The notes under the pieces: model-generated
Database searches by the model: none
Seen by the model: the letters and a program-made list of their open reading frames with translations, nothing else
Told to the model about the DNA's origin: nothing
Position numbers and translations under genes: made by a program
Shown: one piece after another, positions 34,067 to 44,497 of the stretch
Layout: every line of letters begins with the position of its first letter
Numbering within the stretch: the first letter of the stretch is position 1
DNA from: Sphingobacterium faecale
GTDB lineage: Bacteria > Bacteroidota > Bacteroidia > Sphingobacteriales > Sphingobacteriaceae
Direction of reading: 5' to 3'
Assembly: GCF_016746095.1 (NCBI RefSeq)
Contig: NZ_JAERTY010000015.1
Location: forward strand, 1 to 64,000
DNA: 64,000 nucleotides

Positions 34067-35050
34067 CTAAGACTTATTCTTGTCCGTTCCTTTAGGGTTG
34101 GATATAGATGAACGCATATCGGTATCCGCTTGGATATTCTGCATTTTGTAATAATCCATTACTCCCAGGTTACCGCTACGGAATGCTTCTGCCATCGCTA
34201 ACGGTACCTGCGCTTCTGCTTCAATTACCTTGGCCTTAGCTTCCTGTGCTTTCGCTCTCATCTCCTGCTCATTCGCAACCGCCATAGCACGACGCTCCTC
34301 AGCACGAGCATTAGCCACCTTAAGGTCAGCCTCTGCTTGATCGGTCTGTAACTTTGCACCTACGTTTTCGCCGATATCGATATCAGCAATATCGATCGAT
34401 AAGATTTCGAATGCAGTTCCCGAGTCCAGACCTTTGGATAACACCGTTTTAGAAATACGGTCAGGATTTTCCAAAACCTCTTTATGATTTGCAGAAGAAC
34501 CTATAGTCGTAACAATACCTTCACCCACACGAGCTAAGATTGTTTCTTCTCCGGCACCACCCACCAACTGATTAATATTGGCACGTACTGTAACTCTCGC
34601 TTTCGCAATCAGCTGTATACCATCTTTAGCAACTGCTGCGACTGGAGGGGTATTAATAACCTGAGGATTAACAGAAAGTTGAACAGCATCAAAAACATCA
34701 CGACCAGCCAAATCTATAGCTGTAGCGAGTTTAAAGTCCAAAGGAATGTTGGCTTTATCAGCCGAGATCAGTGCTTTAATAACTTTATTAACATTTCCGC
34801 CAGCAAGATAGTGCGTCTCGATATCATTTGTGCTGATACGAAGACCTGCTTTAGTGGAAGTAATCATTGCATTGGTAACCAGTGCGGGAGAAACCTTACG
34901 TAAACGCATCAACACTAAGTTCAAAAGACTGATACGTACATTAGAGAGTTGAGCAGTAAACCAAAGATTGACCGGCAATAAGTAAAGTAATAAAAACAAG
35001 GCTACTACAGCGCCGATGATGGTTAGAATTAAAGAAACGTCTGAATTCAT
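34067..35050 (-). CDS. floA: Flotillin-like protein FloA
   Basis: 327 aa. N-terminal membrane hairpin/helix (about 6-28), SPFH-type domain ([27 protein letters not shown]-type strands, [20 protein letters not shown]), and a C-terminal Ala/Glu-rich coiled coil ([20 protein letters not shown]). Matches the bacterial UPF0365/FloA family that organises membrane microdomains. A partner NfeD gene is not adjacent. Start at ATG 35050. Confidence 0.93.
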   Translation of the reverse strand: MNSDVSLILTIIGAVVALFLLLYLLPVNLWFTAQLSNVRISLLNLVLMRLRKVSPALVTNAMITSTKAGLRISTNDIETHYLAGGNVNKVIKALISADKANIPLDFKLATAIDLAGRDVFDAVQLSVNPQVINTPPVAAVAKDGIQLIAKARVTVRANINQLVGGAGEETILARVGEGIVTTIGSSANHKEVLENPDRISKTVLSKGLDSGTAFEILSIDIADIDIGENVGAKLQTDQAEADLKVANARAEERRAMAVANEQEMRAKAQEAKAKVIEAEAQVPLAMAEAFRSGNLGVMDYYKMQNIQADTDMRSSISNPKGTDKNKS

Positions 35051-35162
35051 ATATTGAAATTAAAAAAAATAGCTCTTTAAAGATAGAGATTTATTTTTAT
35101 TTTATGGCACAATGTGCTTCATATTATTCTAAAACCTTACAAAGAAATTTTAAACATTTATA

Positions 35163-35170
35163 TACCTTTG
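35163..35170 (+). promoter_or_regulatory. -7 box TACCTTTG before the signalling operon
   Basis: Exact TAnnTTTG match about 90 nt before the hybrid kinase start; no clean TTG upstream. Confidence 0.45.
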
Positions 35171-35260
35171 TAATAATCTGGCCTAGTCCGACAAAGTGAG
35201 AAGCAAAATGTAAACGGGATATTTTCACTTTTTTTACATCGTTTTTAGAGACCTTTACCC

Positions 35261-38200
35261 ATGAATAAACGAAACAAATTAAAAACACAGGTTTTTATAA
35301 GTATTGGCATCGCTACAGCTATCATTTTATTGTCAATACTTTATTTGTTTAACCAATTTTCTAACTATATGGTTAGAAACGATGAAATCATTAAAAACTC
35401 ACAAGATCAACTTCAGGCTGCAACGATCATAAACACCGATTTTTACAACCTCACCAGAGCACAAATAGATAAAGTAAAAGGACAATCACAAGCAGATTTT
35501 GAAATATCTACATATATAGAAAAGCTAAAAAAACAAGTTATCACTTTAGAAAACATCAGTGCGGAAAACAGTGAAAATGCGAAACGCCTCATCGAGCGTA
35601 TTAAAGTCGTATTAAAAAGTAGTCATGGACTCGACGAAAGAGAGCAGAAAGATAAAGTGATCAACTTTTGGATTGCTGAACAGGAAGAAAACCTGGAATC
35701 CACTAATATATTTATTGGCTCTATAATCGCTAATAGGGCCAAGGAGATGGCTAGCAATGAAAAATATATTAACGATGTCAAGTCCGTTACCACTGTATTG
35801 ATAGCCATTAGTCTTTTGATAATAGCGTATGTCTTTTATAAAATTTTTCAGCTTCTTTACCAACTGCGTAAATCCACTAGTGAGTTAAAAATAGTAAATA
35901 AGGAATTTGAAGAGGCACGGGATAAAATTGAAAACACGAATTGGGTATTAGAAAACAGCGCGTATCTGGCAGATAAAATAAGTGGTATAGATGAAAGTCA
36001 AAAGATCAGTAATATCGTCATTAATTTACTGCATCAACAAACGTCATTACAGGCTGCCGCAATATACATCAGAAAACCAGACTCCTATGAATTCGAACAA
36101 ATGGCGTCATTAGGATTAAAAGATAATTCAAGCTTATTTAGATTCACGAGTGGAGAGGGGCTTTTAGGAATGATTGTTGAAAGCAAAGAATTTATCATAC
36201 ATACTATAAAAGATGTGAACCATCTGAATACCCAAACAGCACTGGTAAATCAGTTTCCAGCAACAGTGTTCATATCCCCTTTAATACATGAAAATCATTG
36301 CCTCGGAATTATCGAAGTGGCAATCTTTTGTAAAGAAGAAGATCAAAAGAAACATAAAGATTATCTAAGCCGAATTAGCCGTATAATCGCAACACGGATT
36401 AAATTTGGTCAGAGCCACCTATTAGTAGAACAGTTACTAGAAGAGACCCAGCGACAAACAGAAGAATTAGAGGCGCAGCAGGAAGAACTAAGAATAACAA
36501 ATGAAGAACTGATTCATAAAACGCACCTCTTGGAGTCTTCGGAAGAAGAACTACGCGTTCAACAAGAAGAACTAACACAGACTAATACGGAATTGAATCA
36601 GAAAGCGGCTGAAGTAGAGAAAAGGAACAACGAGCTCAATGATGCTCATAAGGTAGTCGAACAAAAAATAAACGAAGTAGAGCAGGCAAGTAAATACAAA
36701 TCAGAATTCATGGCAAATATGAGCCACGAATTACGCACACCATTAAATAGCATCTTGATATTAGCAAAACTACTCCAGGACAACAAGACAAAAAACCTAA
36801 ATGCAGAGCAAGTAAAATATGCCAGCGTAATACATGGCGCGGGGACGGATCTTTTGGAGCTAATCAACGAGCTATTAGACCTAGCGAAGATTGAATCGGG
36901 AAAGATTGATTTGAATATCGATAATATATATACGAGGGATTTTGTCAATGAGACGGAAGAGCTTTTCCGCGCAGTTGCGAAAGATAAGGGCATCATATTT
37001 ACAACTACTATCGCAGCAGATGTACCTGCAGACTTCTCATCCGACGAATATAGATTGCAACAGGTCGTCAAAAACTTTCTATCCAATGCTTTTAAGTTTA
37101 CACCATTGAACGGCTCGGTCAGTTTCAACATTAGGATACAGGCCAACAATCTCTTCTTTGAAGTAAAAGATTCGGGCAAAGGAATTACAAAAGAAAAACA
37201 AGAACTCATATTCGAAGCATTTAGACAAGAAGATGGTTCAACCAGTCGCAAATATGGAGGCACAGGCCTTGGGCTGTCTATCAGTCGCGAGATTGCATCA
37301 TTACTGGGCGGAAGAGTGACATTGGAGAGTGAACCTGAGATAGGTAGTACCTTTACCTTGATAATCCCATATACGTCTTCTGAAGACATAAAAATAACGA
37401 GACAGAATTTTATACAAGAGAAACAAGAAACTGAAAAAGCAGTTGCCCAACAAGCATTAGAACAGAAAACCCCTGAACAAGAAGACAGGAAAATCCTTAT
37501 TATAGAAGATGATATCAACTTTGCTGATATATTGAAGGGATTTGCAGAAGAATACGGTTTTGCAGTTAATCTGGCCCATGACGGAGCGAAAGGGTTTGAA
37601 GAAGCATTACAGACTTTGCCCGATGCAATCATACTTGATGTCATGCTTCCGATTGCAGATGGATGGGAAGTACTGAAAATGCTTAAAGAAAATCCTAAAA
37701 CAAAACACATCCCCGTACACATGATGTCTGCTGCGACATTCAACAAAAAAGATTTTCTTGAAAAAGGGGCAATCGGCTTTATGCATAAGCCTGTAACAGC
37801 AGATACCATACAAAATACATTCGAGACAATAAATCTTAACCTAAGTCAATCTGTCAAAAAAATCTTATTGATTGAAGACCAAGAGCTGCAGAGCGAGTTT
37901 ATCAAAGACTCATTTGCGGAGCACAACATCAATGTCATTCAAGCATTTTCATTATCTGCAGCCTGGGACAAACTTATTGAAGAAGCTAATATTGACTGTA
38001 TTATCTTAGACATGCAGCTTCCGGATGGCAACGGCCTAGACTTAATCGAAAAAATAAAAGAAACACCAAGACTGGTCAATATCCCCATCATTATAAATAC
38101 GGCATATGAACTTCCTAAAGAGCAGTATGATAAAATAATTGCCGATGCCAAAGCAACTATTCTAAAATCAGACAAATCCAGCGATCGATTAATTGACGAG

Positions 38201-38656
38201 GTGAACCTGTTCTTAAATAAAATAAACGACTCCTCCTACCAACCCATCAAAAACATAGGGAGCATCCAGCAGATGAGTAATCTGAGAGGGAAGCGTGTAC
38301 TCGTAGCAGATGACGATATGCGGAATATATTTGCACTAACAACCTCGTTACAGAGCTTCGAGATGGAAATAGAAATCGCCAATAACGGAAAAGAAGCGGT
38401 ACAGATCATGAGTAATCCCGACAACAAAATTGATATCATTTTAATGGATATCATGATGCCCGAGATGGATGGGTATGAAGCCATAAGAATCATTCGTGAG
38501 GATCTCAAATACAAAAACATCCCAATTCTTGCTGTTACAGCAAAAGCGATGAAAGGTGATCGAGAGAAATCAATACAGATTGGTGCAAATGACTACGTAA
38601 GCAAACCCATAGATATAGACAAACTAACATCATTAATGCAGGTATGGTTGGGCTAA
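35261..38656 (+). CDS. Hybrid sensor histidine kinase with GAF and three receiver domains
   Basis: 1131 aa inner-membrane kinase. Membrane helices at about 12-31 and 175-196 frame an extracytoplasmic helical sensor. A GAF domain (about 232-380) and a Gln/Glu-rich coiled coil (386-478) follow. HisKA carries H489 (MSHELRTPLNS), HATPase has NFLSNAFKFT, DSGKG and GGTGLGLSI. Three receivers have phosphoacceptors D793 (ILDVMLP), D917 (ILDMQLP) and D1063 (LMDIMMP). Its 3' end overlaps the CheR gene by 13 nt. A phosphorelay with the CheR/CheB and second kinase is likely. Confidence 0.93.
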   Translation: MNKRNKLKTQVFISIGIATAIILLSILYLFNQFSNYMVRNDEIIKNSQDQLQAATIINTDFYNLTRAQIDKVKGQSQADFEISTYIEKLKKQVITLENISAENSENAKRLIERIKVVLKSSHGLDEREQKDKVINFWIAEQEENLESTNIFIGSIIANRAKEMASNEKYINDVKSVTTVLIAISLLIIAYVFYKIFQLLYQLRKSTSELKIVNKEFEEARDKIENTNWVLENSAYLADKISGIDESQKISNIVINLLHQQTSLQAAAIYIRKPDSYEFEQMASLGLKDNSSLFRFTSGEGLLGMIVESKEFIIHTIKDVNHLNTQTALVNQFPATVFISPLIHENHCLGIIEVAIFCKEEDQKKHKDYLSRISRIIATRIKFGQSHLLVEQLLEETQRQTEELEAQQEELRITNEELIHKTHLLESSEEELRVQQEELTQTNTELNQKAAEVEKRNNELNDAHKVVEQKINEVEQASKYKSEFMANMSHELRTPLNSILILAKLLQDNKTKNLNAEQVKYASVIHGAGTDLLELINELLDLAKIESGKIDLNIDNIYTRDFVNETEELFRAVAKDKGIIFTTTIAADVPADFSSDEYRLQQVVKNFLSNAFKFTPLNGSVSFNIRIQANNLFFEVKDSGKGITKEKQELIFEAFRQEDGSTSRKYGGTGLGLSISREIASLLGGRVTLESEPEIGSTFTLIIPYTSSEDIKITRQNFIQEKQETEKAVAQQALEQKTPEQEDRKILIIEDDINFADILKGFAEEYGFAVNLAHDGAKGFEEALQTLPDAIILDVMLPIADGWEVLKMLKENPKTKHIPVHMMSAATFNKKDFLEKGAIGFMHKPVTADTIQNTFETINLNLSQSVKKILLIEDQELQSEFIKDSFAEHNINVIQAFSLSAAWDKLIEEANIDCIILDMQLPDGNGLDLIEKIKETPRLVNIPIIINTAYELPKEQYDKIIADAKATILKSDKSSDRLIDEVNLFLNKINDSSYQPIKNIGSIQQMSNLRGKRVLVADDDMRNIFALTTSLQSFEMEIEIANNGKEAVQIMSNPDNKIDIILMDIMMPEMDGYEAIRIIREDLKYKNIPILAVTAKAMKGDREKSIQIGANDYVSKPIDIDKLTSLMQVWLG

Positions 38657-39477
38657 AAAAAAGTGAGTTTATCAGTTTTTCTGATCTTGATGAAGTTGTT
38701 TATCTACTAAAAAACATCTCTGAGTTCGATCTGACTGGCTATTCAAAATCGTCACTTAAGCGTAGAATAGAGCGTTTTCTTAGTATGGAAAAAATGGACT
38801 TAGTGGACTTAAAAAGTGCCATTTTAAATATCGATGGATTTGAAAACTACTTCATACAGGAACTAATGGTCAATGTAACTGAAATGTTTAGAGACCCACA
38901 ATTTTTCAGACAATTAAAAGCCAAAACTTTTCCGTACCTCCAGACCTATCCACAGCTTCGCATCTGGAGTGCTGGCTGTGCAACAGGAGAAGAAGCTTAT
39001 TCATTGGCAATACTCCTCAAAGAAAACAACTTACTGAATAGATCATTCATATATGGAACTGATGTTAGCTTGAAAGCTTTAGATTTTGCCAGAAAAGGGG
39101 TGTATCCGTTAGCAAAAATAAAATCCTACACAGATAACTTTAATAAAGCAGGGCTTGCTTCAGAATTTTCCTCCCATTATACGGCTATGTATGATGCTGC
39201 AATCATAAACAATGAGTATAGAAATAAAATCCTTTTTTCTACACATAATTTGGTCTCGGATCATGTGTTTAATGAGTTTCAGCTGATCCTATGCAGGAAT
39301 GTAATGATCTATTTTGATAAGGAGCTACAAGAACACGTGCTACAGCTATTCTATGAATCTCTAGCCTTATTTGGCTTTCTTTGTTTAGGGAGTAAAGAAA
39401 GTCTCTACGGACATGCTATCAAGGACAGGTTTAAAGTCATTGATAGCAACTTAAACATTTATCAAAAGGTCAAATGA
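38644..39477 (+). CDS. cheR: CheR-type protein-glutamate methyltransferase
   Basis: 277 aa. An N-terminal helical region (about 1-75, TGYSKSSLKRRIERFLSM) and a SAM-binding methyltransferase domain: MFRDPQFFRQL, RIWSAGCATGEEAYSLAI, YGTDVSLKALDFARKGVY, ILCRNVMIYFDKELQ. Overlaps the preceding kinase (13 nt) and the next gene (ATGA, 4 nt). In Bacteroidota such genes belong to kinase clusters that lack motility genes, so its target is probably not a flagellar chemoreceptor. Confidence 0.93.
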   Translation: MVGLKKSEFISFSDLDEVVYLLKNISEFDLTGYSKSSLKRRIERFLSMEKMDLVDLKSAILNIDGFENYFIQELMVNVTEMFRDPQFFRQLKAKTFPYLQTYPQLRIWSAGCATGEEAYSLAILLKENNLLNRSFIYGTDVSLKALDFARKGVYPLAKIKSYTDNFNKAGLASEFSSHYTAMYDAAIINNEYRNKILFSTHNLVSDHVFNEFQLILCRNVMIYFDKELQEHVLQLFYESLALFGFLCLGSKESLYGHAIKDRFKVIDSNLNIYQKVK

Positions 39478-40052
39478 AAGGCAAAAAGGATAACATAGTG
39501 CTAATCGGTGGCTCGGCAGGTTCCTTATTATTGATAACAGAAATATTGGAAAACCTACCTGCACGTCTTGACTATGCTCTATGTATCATTATTCATCGTA
39601 GCTCAACATTCAGCAGCGAGATTGAAAAGAGTCTTTCGATCAAGCTTAATAGGCCAGTAATAGCTATTACGGACAAAACTCCTATTAAAAATGGAATCAT
39701 CTATTTTGCTCCACCTGGATATCATATACTAATCGATCCACCAGGCACGTTTGCGCTCGACAGTTCAGAACATGTCAATTATGCGAAGCCATCAATAGAC
39801 GTCTTATTTGAAAGCTGTGCACAGATATATGGCCAATACTGTACTGCTTTTCTATTATCCGGAGCCAATGCAGATGGTGCTCGCGGTCTAAAAGCGATTG
39901 AAGAATTTGGAGGTAAAACCTTCATTCAAAACCCTAGCGATGCCTTAATAGAGACCATGCCTATTTCAGGAATCCAGGAATCCCGCTTATCCACTATTCT
40001 TAAAAACCAAGATATAATACGTTACTTTAGCGACAATCTCCAGTTATCATGA
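39474..40052 (+). CDS. cheB: CheB-type methylesterase (no receiver domain)
   Basis: 192 aa, CheB catalytic domain only: IVLIGGSAGSLLLI (nucleophile Ser), IIIHRSS, YFAPPGYHILID, and LLSGANADGARGLKAI (Asp) with the Ser-His-Asp pattern. Normal CheB has an N-terminal receiver that gates activity; it is absent here, so control must come from a partner, perhaps the kinases' own receivers. ATGA overlaps at both ends couple it to cheR and the next kinase. Confidence 0.92.
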   Translation: MKGKKDNIVLIGGSAGSLLLITEILENLPARLDYALCIIIHRSSTFSSEIEKSLSIKLNRPVIAITDKTPIKNGIIYFAPPGYHILIDPPGTFALDSSEHVNYAKPSIDVLFESCAQIYGQYCTAFLLSGANADGARGLKAIEEFGGKTFIQNPSDALIETMPISGIQESRLSTILKNQDIIRYFSDNLQLS

Positions 40053-41671
40053 AAAACATAAACTTATTAATACTTGACGATAAAGAAGAAAACATCATAA
40101 GCTTAAGAGCACTGTTATCAGATATCGAGAACATCAACATTATCTGTTCTACAAATCCTAATGAAGCACTTAAGCTCTGCTGGAAAAATGATATAGCATT
40201 AGCATTAGTGGACGTTCAGATGCCCGAAATAAATGGATTTGAATTTGTTTCTCTTTTGAAATCAAACCCAAAAACCAGCCATATTATGGCCGTGATGGTC
40301 ACCGCAATATCCAAAGAAGACAAATATCTGATCAAAGGACTACAAAGCGGAGCTGTAGATTACCTCTACAAACCGCTCAATCCAGAAATAACTATCGCTA
40401 AAGTAACTTCTTTCATCAAACAAATTCATATCCAAGAAGAAATTATCCAAAAGAATACGGAGCTCGAAGAATCCAAAAAGGCTCTGATAAAAGCGAATCA
40501 GGAAGCTGAACAAGCTCGAAAATCTAAAGAAATCTTTCTAGCAAATATGAGCCATGAAATCAGAACGCCAATTAACGGTATAAAGGGTATCGTACACATG
40601 CTAAAGAATGCTAATCTGAACCTTGAACAATTGGGTTGGGTCAATAGGTTGGAGATTGCTTCTAACTCGCTACTCCTCATCATCAATGATATACTGGATA
40701 TCTCGAAAATCGACTCGGGAATGATGAAAATTGAAATGGAAGACTTCCATTTCACAAATGTCCTTTTAGACTTGGTGCAGATGTTTAAAATCAAAGCATC
40801 TGATAAAAACCTAGAATTCGAAGTCATTTTAGATCCAAAATTACCCACGCATGTCCACTTTGACTCCCTACGTCTAGAGCAGATTATAAGCAACTTTGTA
40901 TCAAACAGCCTCAAGTTTACAGAAAATGGAAAAATTACACTCACAGTGGAGTCTTTGGAAGTTAATGATGAACTACATCGGATTAAATTTCTGGTAACCG
41001 ATACCGGTATCGGCATAAAGCCGGATTCTGTAGATAAGATATTCCTTGCTTTTGAACAGGGAGATGATGGTATCACTAAAAAATTTGGCGGCACAGGATT
41101 AGGCCTAGCTATCGTCAAACGATTGGCAGAGCTTCTAAATGGAGAAGTACATGCACAAAGCGTATATGGACAAGGTTCTAATTTTTCTTTTATTGTCGAC
41201 ATCAAGGAAGTAAAAGATAAAGTAACAGTCAAAAGAGAGATAAACCTTCCCTACTCCCAATTCCCAAAACTGAATAGCATAAACGTACTAGTTGCAGAAG
41301 ACAATGAGCTTAATAGTTTTATGCTGGCCCATATGCTACAAACCTGGGACTGTAAAGTCACGGTTGTCAAGAATGGACTATTGGCGCTGGAAGCGTTAGA
41401 AAAAGACAATTTTAACTTAATACTAATGGATACACATATGCCTGTTATGAGTGGTTTCGAAGCTATTAAAGAAATAAGGGGAAATCTAGATTCCCAACGT
41501 AGACAGACCCCCATAATCACAATCTCAGCATCGGTTCTAGAACATGAGCAGCAGGCAGCCTTCCAAGTGGGAGCAGACGAAGTCATTGGCAAACCATTTG
41601 ATCCCACAGAACTTTATAAAAAAATAACAAAAGTATGTCGAGGTGAGAAAGTCAGTAATTTGCCATTTTGA
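40049..41671 (+). CDS. Receiver-histidine kinase-receiver hybrid protein
   Basis: 540 aa, cytoplasmic with no membrane helix. N-terminal receiver (1-120, ILDDKEENI, LALVDVQMPEINGFE, K in YKPLNPEI), coiled coil, HisKA (FLANMSHEIRTPINGIKGIV), HATPase (ISNFVSNSLKFTENG, TDTGIGI, FGGTGLGLAIVK) and C-terminal receiver (VLVAEDNELN, LILMDTHMPVMSGFE). Last gene of the overlapping four-gene signalling cluster. Confidence 0.93.
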   Translation: MKNINLLILDDKEENIISLRALLSDIENINIICSTNPNEALKLCWKNDIALALVDVQMPEINGFEFVSLLKSNPKTSHIMAVMVTAISKEDKYLIKGLQSGAVDYLYKPLNPEITIAKVTSFIKQIHIQEEIIQKNTELEESKKALIKANQEAEQARKSKEIFLANMSHEIRTPINGIKGIVHMLKNANLNLEQLGWVNRLEIASNSLLLIINDILDISKIDSGMMKIEMEDFHFTNVLLDLVQMFKIKASDKNLEFEVILDPKLPTHVHFDSLRLEQIISNFVSNSLKFTENGKITLTVESLEVNDELHRIKFLVTDTGIGIKPDSVDKIFLAFEQGDDGITKKFGGTGLGLAIVKRLAELLNGEVHAQSVYGQGSNFSFIVDIKEVKDKVTVKREINLPYSQFPKLNSINVLVAEDNELNSFMLAHMLQTWDCKVTVVKNGLLALEALEKDNFNLILMDTHMPVMSGFEAIKEIRGNLDSQRRQTPIITISASVLEHEQQAAFQVGADEVIGKPFDPTELYKKITKVCRGEKVSNLPF

Positions 41672-41871
41672 GCTTAAATTCCACTTATAATTCTTTTATT
41701 TTTAGTACCTTTAAGCGTTATATTTCACAACTGACAGAAGTTGCTTAAAGTTTGTTTTCTTGACTAAAGAGCCTTCCTTTTAGCTCCATCTAGTTAAACC
41801 AAATGAAACGAGTATGGTCAGGACATATTTTAAAGTCCAAGGGCTTGTACTTTTAATTTAATCACATTTCA

Positions 41872-42405
41872 ATGAAAAAACTATTTTTTATCCCTGTCCT
41901 AGCTGCAGTTGTCTCTTTAGCAGCTTGCGGAGGAAACAACACCAAATCAGAAAGTTCAACGCAGAACAACACGGAAGAGACTGCATCGGAGTCTACTGTA
42001 GAGACGGTACCTGGTATTGAAAACGTAACGATTTCAAACAACTGGACTGTAGAAGGTAATGACCAAATGAAATTCAACACGGAATTGATCCGTGTAAAGG
42101 CAGGAGAACCTTTGGAATTGACATTGAAAAATGTGGGTAAAATGCCAAAAGAATCAATGGGCCATAACCTGATAATATTAAAATCTGGGGTGGACCTCCC
42201 TACTTTCGGCGGGGAAGCAGCAGCAGCGGCAGATAACGAATACATTCCTAAATCGGCATTGTCATCTATCGTAGCACACACTAAACTATTAGGCCCAGGT
42301 GAAGAAGACAAAATCTCTGTAACTTTGGAAAAAGGAGTATACACCTATATCTGTAGCTTCCCGGGACACTATGCATTAATGCAAGGTAAAATCGTAGCGG
42401 AATAA
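41872..42405 (+). CDS. Azurin-like blue copper lipoprotein
   Basis: 177 aa. Lipoprotein signal peptide ending SLAACG (Cys19), a Ser/Thr/Glu linker and an azurin domain. Copper ligands are visible: His in SMGHNLII (after the Gly), and Cys, His, Met in YICSFPGHYALMQG. Azurins shuttle electrons in the periplasm; here one anchored to a membrane, perhaps the outer. A TACTTTTA-like -7 sequence (41845-41852) lies 20 nt upstream. Confidence 0.93.
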   Translation: MKKLFFIPVLAAVVSLAACGGNNTKSESSTQNNTEETASESTVETVPGIENVTISNNWTVEGNDQMKFNTELIRVKAGEPLELTLKNVGKMPKESMGHNLIILKSGVDLPTFGGEAAAAADNEYIPKSALSSIVAHTKLLGPGEEDKISVTLEKGVYTYICSFPGHYALMQGKIVAE

Positions 42406-42428
42406 TATTACATTCCCTCATAAATTAT

Positions 42429-42453
42429 AAAAGGCACGGTTTCGTGCCTTTTT
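42429..42453 (+). terminator. Terminator of the azurin gene
   Basis: GGCACG/CGTGCC hairpin with A-rich 5' flank and T run. Confidence 0.8.
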
Positions 42454-42537
42454 ATTTATGAGGGTTTTTTGACTCAATATTTTGGAATTACTTGGAGATA
42501 AGTCTTAACTTAGCCTCAAAATTTAAAATTCGCAATC

Positions 42538-43944
42538 ATGCAATACGATGTTATAGTTATAGGTAGTGGTCCTGGCGGTTATGTAGCCGCTATCCGTTGC
42601 GCTCAATTAGGTCTAAAAACTGCAGTAATCGAAAAGTACAGTACGTTTGGGGGAACTTGTCTTAACGTAGGCTGTATCCCTTCCAAAGCTTTACTTGATA
42701 CTTCAGAGCATTATCACAATGCAGCTCATTCTTTTGCGACTCATGGAATCAGCCTTAGCAATCTTAAAATAGATGTTAAGAAAATGATCGAGCGTAAAGA
42801 TGATGTTATAGCCCAAAATACAGCAGGAATCACTTATTTGTTCAAAAAGAACAAAATCGACTCGTACGAAGGTGTAGGTTCTTTTATCAATAAGAACACG
42901 ATAAAAATTACTAAAAAAGACGGTGCCACAGAAGAACTTACAACTAAAAATGTAATCATCGCAACAGGTTCAAAACCGACAGCATTGCCATTCTTACCTA
43001 TCGACAAACAACGTATCATCACTTCTACAGAAGCCTTAAACCTTTCTGAGGTTCCTAAACACCTTATCATTATTGGTGGTGGAGTAATCGGTCTCGAATT
43101 AGGATCTGTTTATGCTCGCTTAGGTGCAAAAGTATCTGTAATTGAATACGCTAAATCAATCATCAGTACAATGGATGGTGGTCTAGGTAAAGAATTACAA
43201 CGTGTTCTAAAAAAATCTTTAGGCATGGAGTTTTTCTTGGGACACAAAGTAACTGGAGCAACAGCAAAGGGTAAAAAAGTAACTGTTACTGCTGAAGATA
43301 GTAAAGGACAGGCAGTTTCTTTCGAAGGTGATTACTGTATCGTATCTGTAGGACGTGTAGCTTATACAAAAGATCTAGGCTTAGAGAACATTGGCATCAC
43401 TCCAGAAGAGAGAGGCAATAAAATCCCGGTAAACGATCATTTAGAAACAGTTGTTGAAGGCGTATATGCTATCGGCGATGTGATCAAAGGAGCTATGTTG
43501 GCCCACAAAGCAGAAGACGAAGGTATCTATGTTGCTGAGCGTATCGCTGGACAAAAACCACATATCGATTACAATTTAATCCCTGGGGTGGTCTATACAT
43601 GGCCAGAGGTAGCATCAGTAGGTCAGACTGAAGAGCAATTAAAAGAAGCAGGTAAAAAATACAAATCAGGATCATTCTCTTTCAAAGCGTCTGGTCGTGC
43701 GAAAGCATCTGGAGATACAGACGGATTTGTTAAGGTATTGGCAGATGCAGAGACAGACGAAGTATTAGGTGTACATATGATTGGTCCACGCGCGGCAGAC
43801 ATGATTGCTGAAGCAGTGGTAGCGATGGAATACAGAGCATCTGCAGAAGATATCGGTAGAATCTGTCATGCTCACCCTACGTTTACCGAAGCATTGAAAG
43901 AAGCTGCATTGGCCGCCACGGCTAATAGAGCTATCCATGCTTAA
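42538..43944 (+). CDS. lpdA: Dihydrolipoyl dehydrogenase, paralogue 1
   Basis: 468 aa E3 flavoprotein. FAD site IGSGPGGYVAAIRCAQ, redox disulfide GGTCLNVGCIPSK, NAD site IIGGGVIGLELGSVYARLGA, and the C-terminal active His in HAHPTFTEALKEA. Reoxidises dihydrolipoamide of pyruvate, 2-oxoglutarate or branched-chain dehydrogenase complexes. No E1/E2 genes adjoin. A second paralogue lies 1.1 kb downstream. Confidence 0.96.
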   Translation: MQYDVIVIGSGPGGYVAAIRCAQLGLKTAVIEKYSTFGGTCLNVGCIPSKALLDTSEHYHNAAHSFATHGISLSNLKIDVKKMIERKDDVIAQNTAGITYLFKKNKIDSYEGVGSFINKNTIKITKKDGATEELTTKNVIIATGSKPTALPFLPIDKQRIITSTEALNLSEVPKHLIIIGGGVIGLELGSVYARLGAKVSVIEYAKSIISTMDGGLGKELQRVLKKSLGMEFFLGHKVTGATAKGKKVTVTAEDSKGQAVSFEGDYCIVSVGRVAYTKDLGLENIGITPEERGNKIPVNDHLETVVEGVYAIGDVIKGAMLAHKAEDEGIYVAERIAGQKPHIDYNLIPGVVYTWPEVASVGQTEEQLKEAGKKYKSGSFSFKASGRAKASGDTDGFVKVLADAETDEVLGVHMIGPRAADMIAEAVVAMEYRASAEDIGRICHAHPTFTEALKEAALAATANRAIHA

Positions 43945-43971
43945 TCCTAGAAGAACTTAGAAAAACAAAAG

Positions 43972-44026
43972 AAATGCCTTTTGCTAAAACCGTTCAATAA
44001 CACGGACATAGGCGAAAGGCATTTTT
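43972..44026 (+). terminator. Terminator after lpdA
   Basis: Long stem AAATGCCTTTTGC/GCGAAAGGCATTT (one mismatch) with an inner CCG/CGG pair, then T5. Confidence 0.75.
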
Positions 44027-44058
44027 CCTTTATAAAAACTTAGCTTAATTTTACGCCT

Positions 44059-44469
44059 ATGAACTTTCACACACGAAAATGGGTAAAACCTGAGGATTTG
44101 AATCCCAACGGTTCTTTGTTTGGTGGTACACTATTGCGATGGATTGACGAAGAAGCGGTAATCTACGCTATTGTACAATTAGGAAATCCACATGTGGTTA
44201 CGAAGTTTATTTCAGAGATAAACTTTGTCAGCTCAGCGAAACAAGGGGATATCATCGAACTGGGAATAACCGCCTCAGAATTTGGAAGGACCTCCATTAC
44301 TATGCGATGCGAGGTAAGAAATAAAATAACCAGAAAAACGATACTATCTATTGATAAACTGGTTTTTGTCAACCTCGATGCTGAAGGTACACCAACACCT
44401 CATGGCAAAACAGAAATCACTTATGCCTATATGAGTGTAGACAAATTTACAAAGGACGGATCATCGTAA
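44059..44469 (+). CDS. Hotdog-fold acyl-CoA thioesterase
   Basis: 136 aa, YciA/acyl-CoA hydrolase type: NPNGSLFGGTLLRWIDEEAV with the catalytic Asp and the typical GG...D pattern, then KFISEINFVSSAKQGDIIEL. Hydrolyses acyl-CoA thioesters; acyl-chain preference unknown. Cytoplasmic, probably multimeric. Confidence 0.88.
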   Translation: MNFHTRKWVKPEDLNPNGSLFGGTLLRWIDEEAVIYAIVQLGNPHVVTKFISEINFVSSAKQGDIIELGITASEFGRTSITMRCEVRNKITRKTILSIDKLVFVNLDAEGTPTPHGKTEITYAYMSVDKFTKDGSS

Positions 44470-44497
44470 CATCCTTTGTAAAATAGGTATATCTTAT

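Noticed and set aside
35073-35088. 12-nt match (TTAAAGATAGAG) between the first array spacer and the region upstream of the hybrid kinase/floA
   Set aside because: Match is internal to the spacer with mismatches in the first four (seed) positions and none of the rest pairing; in AT-rich DNA it can occur by chance.
36646-37809. 387-codon minus-strand frame inside the hybrid kinase
   Set aside because: Antisense shadow of HisKA, HATPase and receiver codons; Ser/Cys/Phe-rich, no motif.
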